Assembly (NCBI RefSeq): GCF_007744515.1
Contig: NZ_CP036268.1
Location: forward strand, 3,394,712-3,458,711
Origin: Stratiformator vulcanicus
Lineage (GTDB): Bacteria > Planctomycetota > Planctomycetia > Planctomycetales > Planctomycetaceae
Direction of reading: 5' to 3'
Length of the DNA stretch: 64,000 nucleotides
The notes under the pieces were generated by a model. It was given only the letters and a program-made list of their open reading frames with translations. It was not told where the DNA came from and did no database searches. The position numbers were made by a program, and so were the translations under genes. This document shows positions 45,789 through 53,946 of this stretch, piece after piece. Numbering within the stretch: the first letter of the stretch is position 1; each line of letters begins with the position of its first letter.

Positions 45789-46667
45789 TTGCCAAAGAAA
45801 TTCCGCACGAAGATCGGCCCCCGCGATATTGAAATACTGGAAGCGATCGACCGCTGCCCGTTAACCGCCGCTCAACTAAAATGGCTCAGCAATACGTTCG
45901 AAATGCCGTTTCGCGATGAGCATAATCTGCGTCGGCGTTTAAGACTTCTGGGCGCTTCCGGCTTAATCCGCTGTTGGCCTTACGCTTTGGTCGGTGACGG
46001 CCGCGCCCCGCGCTACTGGAAGCTCACCCGCGACGGCTATCGGTTGCTCTACGGCGAGGATGCCCCGCTTCCTCGACGAAGGCACTTCGAAGAGATCGGC
46101 CACGGCCGGCATCATCACACGCACGCACTCACCCAGCTCGTCGTGCGATTGATCACGGCCGGACAGGACCACGGAATTCGAATGACACACTTCGCCCGTG
46201 AGAACAGTGTCCGGCTGGAGACCGGGTCCTTTACCGTCTATCCCGACTGCGGATTCCGATTGGAGACACGAGAGGGCAAGTCCTATTGCTTTCACGTCGA
46301 ACTCGATAACGGCTCCGAGCGGGTCCGCACCCGACAGGATGTCGAGTCGATCGAGCGGAAACTCCGAGCCTACGACGCCCATCAGTCGCAGTTCTCGGCG
46401 GACGATCCCGATCGCTACATGGTCCTGTTCGTGACGACGCGGAGTGAAGCCCGACTCGATCATGTGTTCGCACTGGCGAACGACGTGATGCGGAACCGCC
46501 AGCGGACCGTGTTTTTGGGATGCGGATTGGAAACGCTGATGCGGCATGATCCATACCGAGAAGCAATCTTCCGCGATCACCGCGGGCTAAAGCGAACGAT
46601 CCTTCCGTTAAACCAAGTCGCTTCGGAAAAGCCGACGGAACGCATGACGGCTCCGGCTTCGGCGTGA
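45789..46667 (+). CDS. Replic_Relax-family protein (copy 1)
   Basis: This 292-residue protein has an N-terminal winged helix ([40 protein letters not shown]) and [13 protein letters not shown]-terminal part has [29 protein letters not shown]; this PD-x-E-x-D spacing is reminiscent of PD-(D/E)xK folds. It belongs with replication-relaxation proteins of plasmids and ICEs, which may nick or bind element DNA. It precedes a TraG-like ATPase. The start is TTG 45789. Confidence 0.65.
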   Translation: MPKKFRTKIGPRDIEILEAIDRCPLTAAQLKWLSNTFEMPFRDEHNLRRRLRLLGASGLIRCWPYALVGDGRAPRYWKLTRDGYRLLYGEDAPLPRRRHFEEIGHGRHHHTHALTQLVVRLITAGQDHGIRMTHFARENSVRLETGSFTVYPDCGFRLETREGKSYCFHVELDNGSERVRTRQDVESIERKLRAYDAHQSQFSADDPDRYMVLFVTTRSEARLDHVFALANDVMRNRQRTVFLGCGLETLMRHDPYREAIFRDHRGLKRTILPLNQVASEKPTERMTAPASA

Positions 46668-47083
46668 TACCGTAGGCGTCCCTTCGGAAGCCCTTCCCCC
46701 ATGCCGGCACGGATCGCGATCGGGCGGTCGTCCGCCCTCCCACGCCGAACGTCCCTCGAATCTGTCGATAGCGGTGGCGTCGCCTCGGCAGCCTCGACGG
46801 AAGCGACTCGAACCCGGTCGCCCGTTTCGGGACGGCGGAATCGCCGCGCTCAGGCAGTTCGGGCACGACGGGCCCCGCTCCCGCCGGCACACACCCCGAA
46901 CGGAGCGGGGAGCACTTCGTGCTCTGTTCGGCCGCGACGGATTTTATAGGGACTGCGGACCGCCATTGCCGCGAACAGATGCATTTCAATGAGGAGTTCT
47001 TGTGGAGGCGGACCTGCTGCTCGATGTTGTAGTTTAAGATTGGAGAAACTGTCGGCCTGTGGGAGAATTCGTCGTGCCACGAC
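46668..47083. other. GC-rich spacer between Replic_Relax and TraG-like genes
   Basis: No gene is supported. A hairpin with nine perfect pairs (CCCCGCTCC at 46873-46881 with GGAGCGGGG at 46902-46910) could attenuate transcription into the ATPase gene. A short leader-like frame (ATGCATTTCAATGAGGAG...) near 46978 is probably chance. Confidence 0.35.
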
Positions 47084-49282
47084 ATGAGGGTCTTGCTGAC
47101 TTCACCCACCGGCAACACGCGAGGCCCGCTGCACGCGGAGCCGCTGCTAAGGACTTTGCATCAGCAGTGCCGTGCTGGCGAACCCGCGGAACTTGTGTTG
47201 TTGAGCCGAGAAGGGACAGCGAACTTGGCGGCCGATCTCCCGAGGCATTCCTACCGGCTCATCGCCGACGAATTCCGCGACGCCTATCCCGGCATGGCCG
47301 TGAAGCCGGATCAACGCGAACCAACCGGCGACGGGATCGCCTGGTCGACTGAGCTGCACCTCAGGCCGGACATCATGTCGCTTCGGCTCCCGTCGGAGTT
47401 CACCGACATCGGTCGCGAGAGGTCTTGGACGGATCCATTGGCCGGAGTGTTCGCGTCTCTGCGAAGTGGTCGTTCGGGACGGATGGAGTGTGAGTCCCGG
47501 CTCTTAATCCGTCCGGCGAGAAAATCCCGCGTAAGAGAAGCCGAGCGAATCGCGATTCGAGCCGACCGGATGAAGTCCCTTCCTTTGAGGAGATTTTTCC
47601 TCCAAGCCTCCACGATTCGGATTGGAGCGGTTCGCTTGCTCGTCCGACTCCTGCATTGGCCGCAAGCTTTCGGCCCGTCCCGGGCCGACGATCTACCGGC
47701 GAAGTTCCGCGAGCCGCTGTTCGAATGCCGGTTGCGAATCACCGTCACCGCACCGCCCGATGCCGAGAAGGTCACCCGCCGCAAGCTGGCCGACATAACC
47801 GCGGCCTACGGCCGGTTCACCGACGCGGAGACCGCGTTCGTCTCGTCGCGGGTGAGGCAAGGCAATCAGCCGCAACGGGGGCGGGGATTTCTGCTGGGAG
47901 TGAGCGAGGTGGCCATACTGTGGCATCCGCTGACCGAATCGGCAGACGGAGTCTCCCGCGTCGAGCGGCCGGACTTTCGTGAGGTCGAGCCGGCGGTCAG
48001 TCTCGGCCAAAGCCGACCCTCGACCGACACGACCGTCCTCGGACGCGTCTTGTTCCGCGAACAGCGAAACCAATTCGGGATTAACATCGACGACTTCCGT
48101 CGTCACCTCATCGCGGTCGGTAAGACCGGTTGCGGCAAATCCACGTTTCTCCTCTCGGTCGTCCGGCAGCAGATGGAAGCCGGCCGCGGAGTCGTGCTGA
48201 TCGACCCGCACGGTCAACTGGCCGAGGCCGTGCTCGATGTCGTCCCGCGAAGCCGGACGAACGATGTGGTCTATTTCGACGCATCGGATCGAAAGTACCC
48301 GGTGGGCTTCAACCCGCTGCTCGGTCCGAGCGGCACCGATCCGACTCTGGTCGCAGACGGCGTCCTGACCGCATTTAAGCAAGTCTTCGGCCTCAGGGAA
48401 GAGACCGCTCCGCGACTCCTGCACATCTTCCGCAATTGCCTGCTCGCGTTGGTCGGGACACCGGAGGCCTCACTCGATGCGGTCGGCCGTCTGCTGGTCG
48501 ACAGCAACTTCCGCCGGTCGGTCACCGGTCGGGTCACCAACGAGGCCGTCCGGCAGTTCTGGTCGGGCGAGTTCGGCCGCTGGTCGGAACGTGACCGCAC
48601 GCAGTACATCGCCAGCTTGCAGAATAAGTTGGGAGCCTTCACGACCAACGAACGGCTTCGGGCGATCCTGAACCCGGCGGGCGAGGGCATTAAACTCCGC
48701 GAGGTGATCGACGACTCGAAAATTCTGATCTGCAACCTGTCGAAGGGCACGGTCGGGCATGATGCTTCGACGCTGCTCGGCTCTCTGCTGCTGTCATCGC
48801 TGCAGGTCGCGGCCATGAGCCGGGCCAACATTCCCGAGTCGGATCGGACCGATTGCGTGGCCGTGGTCGACGAGTTCCACACGTATCTGTCGGAAGGCAA
48901 CCCGACGATGGCTGATGCCCTGGCCGAATCCCGGAAGTACCGCGTCAGCTATGTGCTGGCGACGCAATTGCTCGAACAACTCGACTCCCACACGCTCGCC
49001 GCCGTGTTGGGCAATTGTGGATCGACGCTGGCGATGACGGTCGGACCGCGAGACGCCGTGATTCTGTCGGAACTTCTCGGCAGCGGACTGACGCCCGACG
49101 ACCTGATGCGGATTCCAAAGTATCACGGATACATGCGGCTGTTGGTTAAGGGTGTCCCACGGACGTTCTCGATGACGACGCTACCGCCACAGCCGGGACG
49201 GGGTCGTCGACGTGAGGTTATTCGGCGGGTGTCGCGGCAGCGGTATGGTCAGCACCCGACGACAGTCGACGGAGATTGTTGA
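47084..49282 (+). CDS. TraG/VirD4-like conjugative coupling ATPase (copy 1)
   Basis: The 732-residue protein has an unusual N-terminal region of about 340 residues without clear membrane spans, then a RecA-like motor. Walker A is AVGKTGCGKSTFLLSV (about residues 343-358), followed by VLIDPHGQLAEAVLD and YPVGFNPL. Walker B is VAVVDEFHTYLSEG, and VLATQLLEQL is the sensor strand. Such ATPases feed DNA to a secretion channel or translocate it between cells. It follows Replic_Relax copy 1. The paralogous pair lies at 56.8-60.8 kb. Confidence 0.8.
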   Translation: MRVLLTSPTGNTRGPLHAEPLLRTLHQQCRAGEPAELVLLSREGTANLAADLPRHSYRLIADEFRDAYPGMAVKPDQREPTGDGIAWSTELHLRPDIMSLRLPSEFTDIGRERSWTDPLAGVFASLRSGRSGRMECESRLLIRPARKSRVREAERIAIRADRMKSLPLRRFFLQASTIRIGAVRLLVRLLHWPQAFGPSRADDLPAKFREPLFECRLRITVTAPPDAEKVTRRKLADITAAYGRFTDAETAFVSSRVRQGNQPQRGRGFLLGVSEVAILWHPLTESADGVSRVERPDFREVEPAVSLGQSRPSTDTTVLGRVLFREQRNQFGINIDDFRRHLIAVGKTGCGKSTFLLSVVRQQMEAGRGVVLIDPHGQLAEAVLDVVPRSRTNDVVYFDASDRKYPVGFNPLLGPSGTDPTLVADGVLTAFKQVFGLREETAPRLLHIFRNCLLALVGTPEASLDAVGRLLVDSNFRRSVTGRVTNEAVRQFWSGEFGRWSERDRTQYIASLQNKLGAFTTNERLRAILNPAGEGIKLREVIDDSKILICNLSKGTVGHDASTLLGSLLLSSLQVAAMSRANIPESDRTDCVAVVDEFHTYLSEGNPTMADALAESRKYRVSYVLATQLLEQLDSHTLAAVLGNCGSTLAMTVGPRDAVILSELLGSGLTPDDLMRIPKYHGYMRLLVKGVPRTFSMTTLPPQPGRGRRREVIRRVSRQRYGQHPTTVDGDC

Positions 49283-49436
49283 GGATTTGCGAGCGCACTT
49301 CTTCGGACATCGGCGGGAGGCCTTCGATTACGCTGTTTCGCTCGACAACCTCCAGGATCAACTGATGCCGCCGTTCATCATCGATAAGCGCCGGCAGCAC
49401 TTCTTTGAGCGGACGACCATTCCCGAAAGCGATCAT
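49218..49436 (-). CDS. Small hypothetical protein, 72 residues
   Basis: The minus frame is coding-like and helical (GRPLKEVLPALIDDERRHQL then ILEVVERNSVIEGLPPMSEE). Its 3' end overlaps the TraG-like gene by 65 bp tail to tail. I do not recognise it; an antitoxin or regulatory size is all that can be said. Confidence 0.5.
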   Translation of the reverse strand: MIAFGNGRPLKEVLPALIDDERRHQLILEVVERNSVIEGLPPMSEEVRSQILNNLRRLSSGADHTAAATPAE

Positions 49437-49496
49437 ACCGCCAGTTTATCAGACAAGCTATGAAGTCGTGAGCGATCACCAAACTGGAATAGAAAC

Positions 49497-49533
49497 GTCC
49501 GGTACGGAGCTTCGTGAGGGCTCCGTACCGGAC
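49497..49533. terminator. 14-bp perfect hairpin downstream of the 31-codon gene
   Basis: GTCCGGTACGGAGC and GCTCCGTACCGGAC pair perfectly around the loop TTCGTGAGG. On the minus strand it lies 18 nt after the small gene's stop and is followed by GTTTCTATTCC, so a terminator is possible, though the T-tract is poor. A protein-binding site is the alternative. Confidence 0.45.
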
Positions 49534-49551
49534 GCCCGACAGTCGACCAGC

Positions 49552-49647
49552 TCAGTTCTTCTTGCCGTCCTTCGGCGTTTGCGTCGAACCTCCTGATGAA
49601 GAGGAAGTCGTCTGCGGTTCGTGTCCGTGGTCGCCTCCGTTGGTCAT
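49552..49647 (-). CDS. Very small protein, 31 residues, Ser/Gly/Thr-rich
   Basis: MTNGGDHGHEPQTTSSSSGG then STQTPKDGKKN is preceded by a strong ribosome site (GGAG, 8-9 nt before ATG) and followed by the hairpin at 49497-49533. Composition is disordered and hydrophilic with a basic C terminus. No family is recognised. The signals around it argue that it is expressed. Confidence 0.5.
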   Translation of the reverse strand: MTNGGDHGHEPQTTSSSSGGSTQTPKDGKKN

Positions 49648-49693
49648 CACACTTCTCCGTATCGAGGGTCCAGTTGCGGGTTTCCCAGATCAG

Positions 49694-49716
49694 GAATTTC
49701 CCATTTTGGGAAATTC
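49694..49716. promoter_or_regulatory. Palindromic operator GAATTTCCCA-TTT-TGGGAAATTC
   Basis: A perfect 10-bp dyad centred about 62 bp before the XRE regulator's ATG and about 58 bp before the minus-strand small gene's start. It probably binds the regulator and controls both directions. Confidence 0.65.
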
Positions 49717-49766
49717 TAGCGGCCGCCCTACGCTCCCGCAATGAAATTCCGGGGTAGCTGGGCTCA

Positions 49767-50006
49767 ATGACGAAGAAGTCGCGGTACACTCAGAACTATG
49801 AGCGATTACTCGCCGCACTTCGGGCCGCCCGCCACGAAGCTGGACTCACGCAAGCGGAAGTCGGGAAGAAGTTCGGCTCACACGCGTCGTTCGTTTCCAA
49901 AATCGAGTCGGGGGAACGACGTATCGATGTCGTTGAATTGGCCGAATTCTGCCGCTGCTACGGCGTCACGCTGGTCGAGTTCTTGGAGTCAGCGGGTATC
50001 AAGTAG
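49767..50006 (+). CDS. XRE/Cro-type transcriptional regulator
   Basis: The 79-residue protein is a single HTH_3 domain (LLAALRAARHEAGLTQAEVG, KKFGSHASFVSKIESGERRI, VVELAEFCRCYGVTLVEFLE). The Q-x-x-V/A-G and S-x-I-E-x-G residues are canonical. It probably represses element genes through the dyad just upstream. Confidence 0.88.
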   Translation: MTKKSRYTQNYERLLAALRAARHEAGLTQAEVGKKFGSHASFVSKIESGERRIDVVELAEFCRCYGVTLVEFLESAGIK

Positions 50007-50015
50007 CTGCAGTTG

Positions 50016-50546
50016 TCACGACGCAGCCGTGCGGTCCAGAAGAGCGTCGGCTCTGCGATAGTACTTCGACAGTGTGTCTCTCGATCCGGCGAACAGGATC
50101 GGCACAACAAGCAAGCAGGCGACCTCCGCCATCCCGAACGGCGTGCTCCAGAATCCGAGTCCGATCCGCCGTCCGAAGTAGGCGATGACGACTGCCACCA
50201 GTCCGTTGGCGTGAAATTGGTAGTAGCGGTAGTGAATCTCGATCAGGCGATCGAATGCGTCGATGTTCTCCTGCAGTCTTGAGAAATCCCAGCTGGGTCG
50301 CCGGATTCCTGTCAGGTGATGCAGCGTATCGATCACGAGCCAGCGGACCGTGCTGACGGTGAGACCGGCCGCCAGGGACGCAATCGTCACATACAGAAAC
50401 CCGCCCAGAGTCGGAGCATCGGCCGTCGAACCTCCGAGCCAGGCGTTGACCGTCGGTGACGAAAAGCTCACTCCCCAGAGCGTCACGAAACCCGGGACGA
50501 GGTAAGCGATCAAGAGGCCGAAATTATTGAGGGAAATTTCCTTCAC
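50016..50546 (-). CDS. Hypothetical membrane protein with four spans
   Basis: This 176-residue protein has hydrophobic segments near residues 9-27 (GLLIAYLVPGFVTLWGV), 47-68, 113-130 and 138-155, with a polar helical region between the second and third (RPSWDFSRLQENIDAFDRLI). The family is not recognised. It ends 10 bp from the XRE gene, convergent with it. Confidence 0.6.
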   Translation of the reverse strand: MKEISLNNFGLLIAYLVPGFVTLWGVSFSSPTVNAWLGGSTADAPTLGGFLYVTIASLAAGLTVSTVRWLVIDTLHHLTGIRRPSWDFSRLQENIDAFDRLIEIHYRYYQFHANGLVAVVIAYFGRRIGLGFWSTPFGMAEVACLLVVPILFAGSRDTLSKYYRRADALLDRTAAS

Positions 50547-50596
50547 GCAGATGCGGTCAACTCATCGAGAGTAGACCGACGAGGCGACCGGCGCAA

Positions 50597-51121
50597 GTGA
50601 ATAAACCGCCGAGTTCATTGCGCAAGCATCACGCTTGTGGCACGCTGACAACTCTCTTGCCGCCTGAAAATGCACCAGAATCGGCTCCTCCCGAGCGGCA
50701 TCCGCTCGTTCCACTGCTCAACCAACTTTGCGAAGAGCTGCAGCTGTTTCGAGAGCTGATCGAGGACCTGCGGGTCGATATTCGGTACGTCCTCGACAAC
50801 GACCTCGGCCAGCCGGAGCCGGTAAGGAAGTCGTCCGTGCCCGCGCGACCTGCGTTGACGCTGTTCGACCCCGGGGACGCCGTGGAATTTCGACACGAAG
50901 GCCGCGATGTCTTCGGCGAGATCGTCTCGGTCGACGACGCGAACAACCGGGCCATGGTGCAACTGATTCCGTCGATGGAGCAGGTGACCGTCTGCCAGGA
51001 CGATCTACGTCACGCCGAGCGAGTCGGTCTGAAACGCAGGGCCGCGGCGAAGTGCGAGAACACGTCGGTAGGCAGCGCGGACGAAGTGCTGGCCGAGTCG
51101 CCGCAAGGCAGCCTGTTCTGA
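50597..51121 (+). CDS. Hypothetical protein with C-terminal clamp-like motif
   Basis: The 174-residue product has a helical N-terminal half (LVPLLNQLCEELQLFRELIE) and a small beta-rich domain (DAVEFRHEGRDVFGEIVSVD, AMVQLIPSMEQVTVCQDDL), possibly SH3-like. Its last residues are QGSLF, a fair match to the beta-sliding-clamp-binding pentapeptide QLxLF. It is followed 13 bp later by the methyltransferase-like gene, which also ends in such a motif. Confidence 0.6.
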   Translation: MNKPPSSLRKHHACGTLTTLLPPENAPESAPPERHPLVPLLNQLCEELQLFRELIEDLRVDIRYVLDNDLGQPEPVRKSSVPARPALTLFDPGDAVEFRHEGRDVFGEIVSVDDANNRAMVQLIPSMEQVTVCQDDLRHAERVGLKRRAAAKCENTSVGSADEVLAESPQGSLF

Positions 51122-51134
51122 TCCCCCACGCATC

Positions 51135-51920
51135 TTGGCCAAGGAGTCCTTTCAGTACCGGGAGACCGAATCACTCTTTCAACAGCTGGAAGACGTGTCG
51201 CAGCGCTCCAGCGTCAGCCGCGGCCAGGCTTTCGAAGACTTCCTGCACGCGGTCGTGTGTTCCCTCGGGCATCCACGAATGGAGGAGGAGTACCTCGACA
51301 TGATCGCCCGACACACGGACGGCCCCAAAGGAGAACGCGGCTGCGACAAGCTTGCCGAAATGTTCGGCCAACTCGTCGCCATCATGGACCGTACACGTCA
51401 GGACGTGCTGGGCGATCTGTTTCAGGGAGCGATCACCTATGGGGAACGTGGCCAGTTCATGACACCCGAGCCGGTCTGCCAGATGATGGCTCGGTTAAAC
51501 CTGCCAGTCGAGGACACGGGGCTGGAGGGCCGGCGAACGGTCAACGATCCCTGTTGCGGTTCCGGCCGCATGCTGACGGCCTCGGCCGAGTTGCAGCCGC
51601 ACTGGCACTTCATCGGGCAGGACATCGACCTCCGCTGCGTCCGCATGACCGCGATCAACCTCGCGCTGCGGAACCACTACGGACACGTCGTGTGGGGCAA
51701 TACTCTCGCCGTCGAAGCCAAGCTAATCTACGAGACCGGTCGGCTGCAATTGTGGGGTAACGCCATCCGCAAAGTCGGACGTCTGCCCGTTCCCGATCGA
51801 GAAGCGCAGTTGGTCGATGTCACTCCTCCGTCGAATGCCGATCGGCCCGAGGCGGCCGAGTCCGTTGATGGTCCTCAAGCCAATTCCGAACCGCCGAGTC
51901 GCCAACTTCGCCTGTTCTAG
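51135..51920 (+). CDS. N6-DNA-methylase-like protein lacking the NPPY motif
   Basis: This 261-residue protein shows the N-terminal methylase region ITYGERGQFMTPEPVCQMMA, motif I NDPCCGSGRML and the SAM-strand acid GQDIDLRCVRMTAIN. It then reads YGHVVWGNTL, but no NPPY/F follows. The remaining tail (DREAQLVDVTPPSNADRPEA) is disordered and ends SRQLRLF, a strong beta-clamp-binding motif. It is probably a SAM-binding but non-methylating protein, or a subunit needing a partner. The start is TTG 51135. Confidence 0.7.
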   Translation: MAKESFQYRETESLFQQLEDVSQRSSVSRGQAFEDFLHAVVCSLGHPRMEEEYLDMIARHTDGPKGERGCDKLAEMFGQLVAIMDRTRQDVLGDLFQGAITYGERGQFMTPEPVCQMMARLNLPVEDTGLEGRRTVNDPCCGSGRMLTASAELQPHWHFIGQDIDLRCVRMTAINLALRNHYGHVVWGNTLAVEAKLIYETGRLQLWGNAIRKVGRLPVPDREAQLVDVTPPSNADRPEAAESVDGPQANSEPPSRQLRLF

Positions 51921-52061
51921 CTGAAACACTCACTTCGAATCGACGGCGAACCGGATGCAGCATTCCGCGAGCGTACCAAAAGGGCCGGTCGCTTCGCCCA
52001 AATTCTCACTGAGGCATGTTTGGCCAACAAGTGGGCCAATCGATTTCTCGCGGACGATTGA
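51921..52061 (+). other. In-frame open extension after the methylase-like gene
   Basis: Directly after the TAG at 51918-51920 the same frame stays open for 46 coding-like codons (LKHSLRIDGEPDAAFRERTK, ILTEACLANKWANRFLADD). It ends in a TGA that touches the next ATG. The only start available is a CTG at 51921, so either a CTG-initiated small protein, stop readthrough or a remnant is possible. Confidence 0.3.
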
Positions 52062-52442
52062 ATGCATTTCATCACTGAGAAATCGCTACGATCAAATCCC
52101 GTCGTTCGCGTCGAGTCTGACCAGGCGATCGCGTTTGGCGGCCTCGGCGAGACGCTCAGCGCGACCCGATTGAAACACTGGGACGAAGGACCGCAGATTC
52201 TTCCGCTGGAGCCGGACGACTGGTTCGACCCGAACCGGATCACTTACGTCTATCGCGAGAACAGTCTTTACAACCGCCGCTTTCTTCGAAGACGACGCCT
52301 GAAGGAACTGCCGGGCCAAGAACTGACAAGAATGGTCGAGGCCGCCAAGTACCGCGGCCATGACTGGGAAACCTCCCGCCGACACATTCTGACGCGTGCG
52401 ATCGAACGACAGATCGAAGCCAGGCTCGCCCTCACCGCCTGA
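52062..52442 (+). CDS. Hypothetical basic protein, 126 residues
   Basis: The product is rich in Arg and aromatic residues (GLGETLSATRLKHWDEGPQI, FDPNRITYVYRENSLYNRRF, AAKYRGHDWETSRRHILTRA) and could bind nucleic acid. No family is recognised. It begins immediately after the preceding TGA, consistent with an operon starting at 50597. Confidence 0.6.
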   Translation: MHFITEKSLRSNPVVRVESDQAIAFGGLGETLSATRLKHWDEGPQILPLEPDDWFDPNRITYVYRENSLYNRRFLRRRRLKELPGQELTRMVEAAKYRGHDWETSRRHILTRAIERQIEARLALTA

Positions 52443-52560
52443 GAATTCTGGAGGGCGGCTCACGGAAAGGTGCTATATGCTCAACTTCCGCTTCCGTTCC
52501 GACAGCGACGGCTTTTTGACAAGGAGACCTGGCACGACGGGAATAACGGTTCTGTCCTCA

Positions 52561-52962
52561 TCAGTGCAGCCGGCAATCAGGAGAGCCTTCGAGGTCATCC
52601 ATCATCGTTTGCGCTCCGTCGACATCGTCCCCGAGGAGTTCGGTGACCTGTTTTGCGAATTCATCACGTAGCGTTCGCTCGCGGTTTGCATTCTTCGCTC
52701 GGATATCTTCGAGGCAGCCTTCGCAGAGCATCGAGTAGTAGACACCATCCCCGTCACAAAGGCCGGCCTGATAGACGTACCACGGATCGGCTCGCCACCC
52801 GGGATTCTCATTCGGGCCGCTGCCGCAGCAGTGGCACATGCCTCCGGGGCGTTCGACGCCTTCGTCCAGAAACGTGACGACGCGTGAGTCGAAGCGAGTT
52901 TCGAGTTCGAGACGCGACGGCACTGTTTCAGCGGCTGCCTTCGATTTCCGTTCAGCTGGCAT
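52561..52962 (-). CDS. Hypothetical zinc-binding-type protein
   Basis: This 133-residue protein has a Cys-rich centre, GMCHCCGSGPNENPGWRADP, then LCDGDG and MLCEGCLEDI. These C-x-x-C pairs could bind zinc. Acidic helices follow (LRDEFAKQVTELLGDDVDGA). ATG 52962 is chosen over 52998. It converges on the previous gene. The function is unknown. Confidence 0.6.
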   Translation of the reverse strand: MPAERKSKAAAETVPSRLELETRFDSRVVTFLDEGVERPGGMCHCCGSGPNENPGWRADPWYVYQAGLCDGDGVYYSMLCEGCLEDIRAKNANRERTLRDEFAKQVTELLGDDVDGAQTMMDDLEGSPDCRLH

Positions 52963-53059
52963 CGGTGAGAGTGTGGCACGGCTTCCAGCCCCGCGCAATC
53001 GACTCGCTTAAAAAGTCTTGCGTCCCAGTCCGGGTGCGCTAATCTGTCCGCAGTTACTT

Positions 53060-53257
53060 ATGCAGGCACAACTCGACACCATCGCCGACCTTCTCGCCCG
53101 ACTGCAACGGCTCACCGACCTCGTCGGAGCAACCTCAGCCGCACCGAAATGCATCGATGAGATTTGCCTCGCCCTGTCAACAGACGATTGTCGGCGACTT
53201 CGCAGCCGCGTCGCTATTCGCTTGCGCGAGTTGCCTGTTTCCCCCTCGACCCGATGA
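53060..53257 (+). CDS. Small hypothetical protein coupled to the next gene
   Basis: This 65-residue helical protein (MQAQLDTIADLLARLQRLTD, CRRLRSRVAIRLRELPV) ends with a TGA that overlaps the next ATG in ATGA, supporting both starts. No family is recognised. Confidence 0.55.
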   Translation: MQAQLDTIADLLARLQRLTDLVGATSAAPKCIDEICLALSTDDCRRLRSRVAIRLRELPVSPSTR

Positions 53258-53604
53258 ACGGCTACATCAGCTTCGGCGGCCGCGACAAACGAGAGTACTG
53301 TTTCTTCCCCCGGCCCTTCGGCGAAACACTGCCCAGCGAGCCGGGCGTTTACGCCATCACCCGAGCCTCGCGGGAGGACGGGGCGTGGCATCACGAGGTG
53401 CTCAGCGTCGGTTGCACCGAGAACATCGCCGAGGTTCTGAAGAACCACCCTTGCATCGAATGCCTTGACGCCCACGGGGCGAATACGATCTGTATCCGCA
53501 TCGAGCAGAGTGCCCCGCATTGCTCCAGTCTGGCCTGCGAATTGATCGAGAGCCTATCACCGCCTTGTCAGCCGACAGAGGATGAAGTCATCGAACGTTG
53601 GTGA
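53254..53604 (+). CDS. GIY-YIG-like small protein
   Basis: This 116-residue protein resembles the GIY-YIG fold: EPGVYAITRA (GIY position), about 15 residues later HEVLSVGCTENIAEVLKNH (YIG position, here SVG, with the T-x-N loop), and ACELIESLSPPCQP with the metal-ligand-like Glu. The Tyr of YIG and the usual Arg are not evident, so catalysis is doubtful. It is translationally coupled to the preceding gene. Confidence 0.45.
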   Translation: MNGYISFGGRDKREYCFFPRPFGETLPSEPGVYAITRASREDGAWHHEVLSVGCTENIAEVLKNHPCIECLDAHGANTICIRIEQSAPHCSSLACELIESLSPPCQPTEDEVIERW

Positions 53605-53652
53605 CTCCGCCAGGGAAAGTCAACGAAAAATTTGCCGCAGTTTCAAGACTTC

Positions 53653-53943
53653 ATGTATGATGCCGATATGGAAAAGCGAATCACCCGCAACGTCAGCGAA
53701 CTCCAGCCGCCGGAGAAGGCACTGTACGAGTCCGTGCTCGGCGAGCAGCTGCGTGAGAACCAGCAGGTGATCATCCAGGTGATGACCGTCGGCGAGCCGC
53801 AAGTCGATCACTTCGCCGCCACCCTGCCCAGGACCGATCTGCCGGCCTGGTGCGATGTCTACGATGGCCTGACGGACGAGGACGTGGCCGAGGTCGAGGC
53901 GATCGCACTCGATCGGTCTGATTTGTCCCGCCGCCCTGCGTAG
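53653..53943 (+). CDS. VapB-type antitoxin
   Basis: The product of about 96 residues lies 3 bp before a PIN-domain toxin, the standard antitoxin position. Its sequence (QPPEKALYESVLGEQLRENQ, VIIQVMTVGEPQVDHFAATL, DLPAWCDVYDGLTDEDVAEV, EAIALDRSDLSR) has the acidic C terminus found in VapB proteins that block PIN active sites. ATG 53653 and ATG 53668 are both possible starts. Confidence 0.7.
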   Translation: MYDADMEKRITRNVSELQPPEKALYESVLGEQLRENQQVIIQVMTVGEPQVDHFAATLPRTDLPAWCDVYDGLTDEDVAEVEAIALDRSDLSRRPA

Positions 53944-53946
53944 CCG

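Noticed and set aside
46701-46949. Open frame in the 46.7-47.1 kb spacer
   Set aside because: Composition is Arg/Pro/Ser-rich with no ribosome site, and hairpins explain the sequence better.
49433-49789. 118-codon minus-strand frame
   Set aside because: It crosses the operator, the 31-codon gene in another frame and the start of the XRE gene; its translation is not protein-like.
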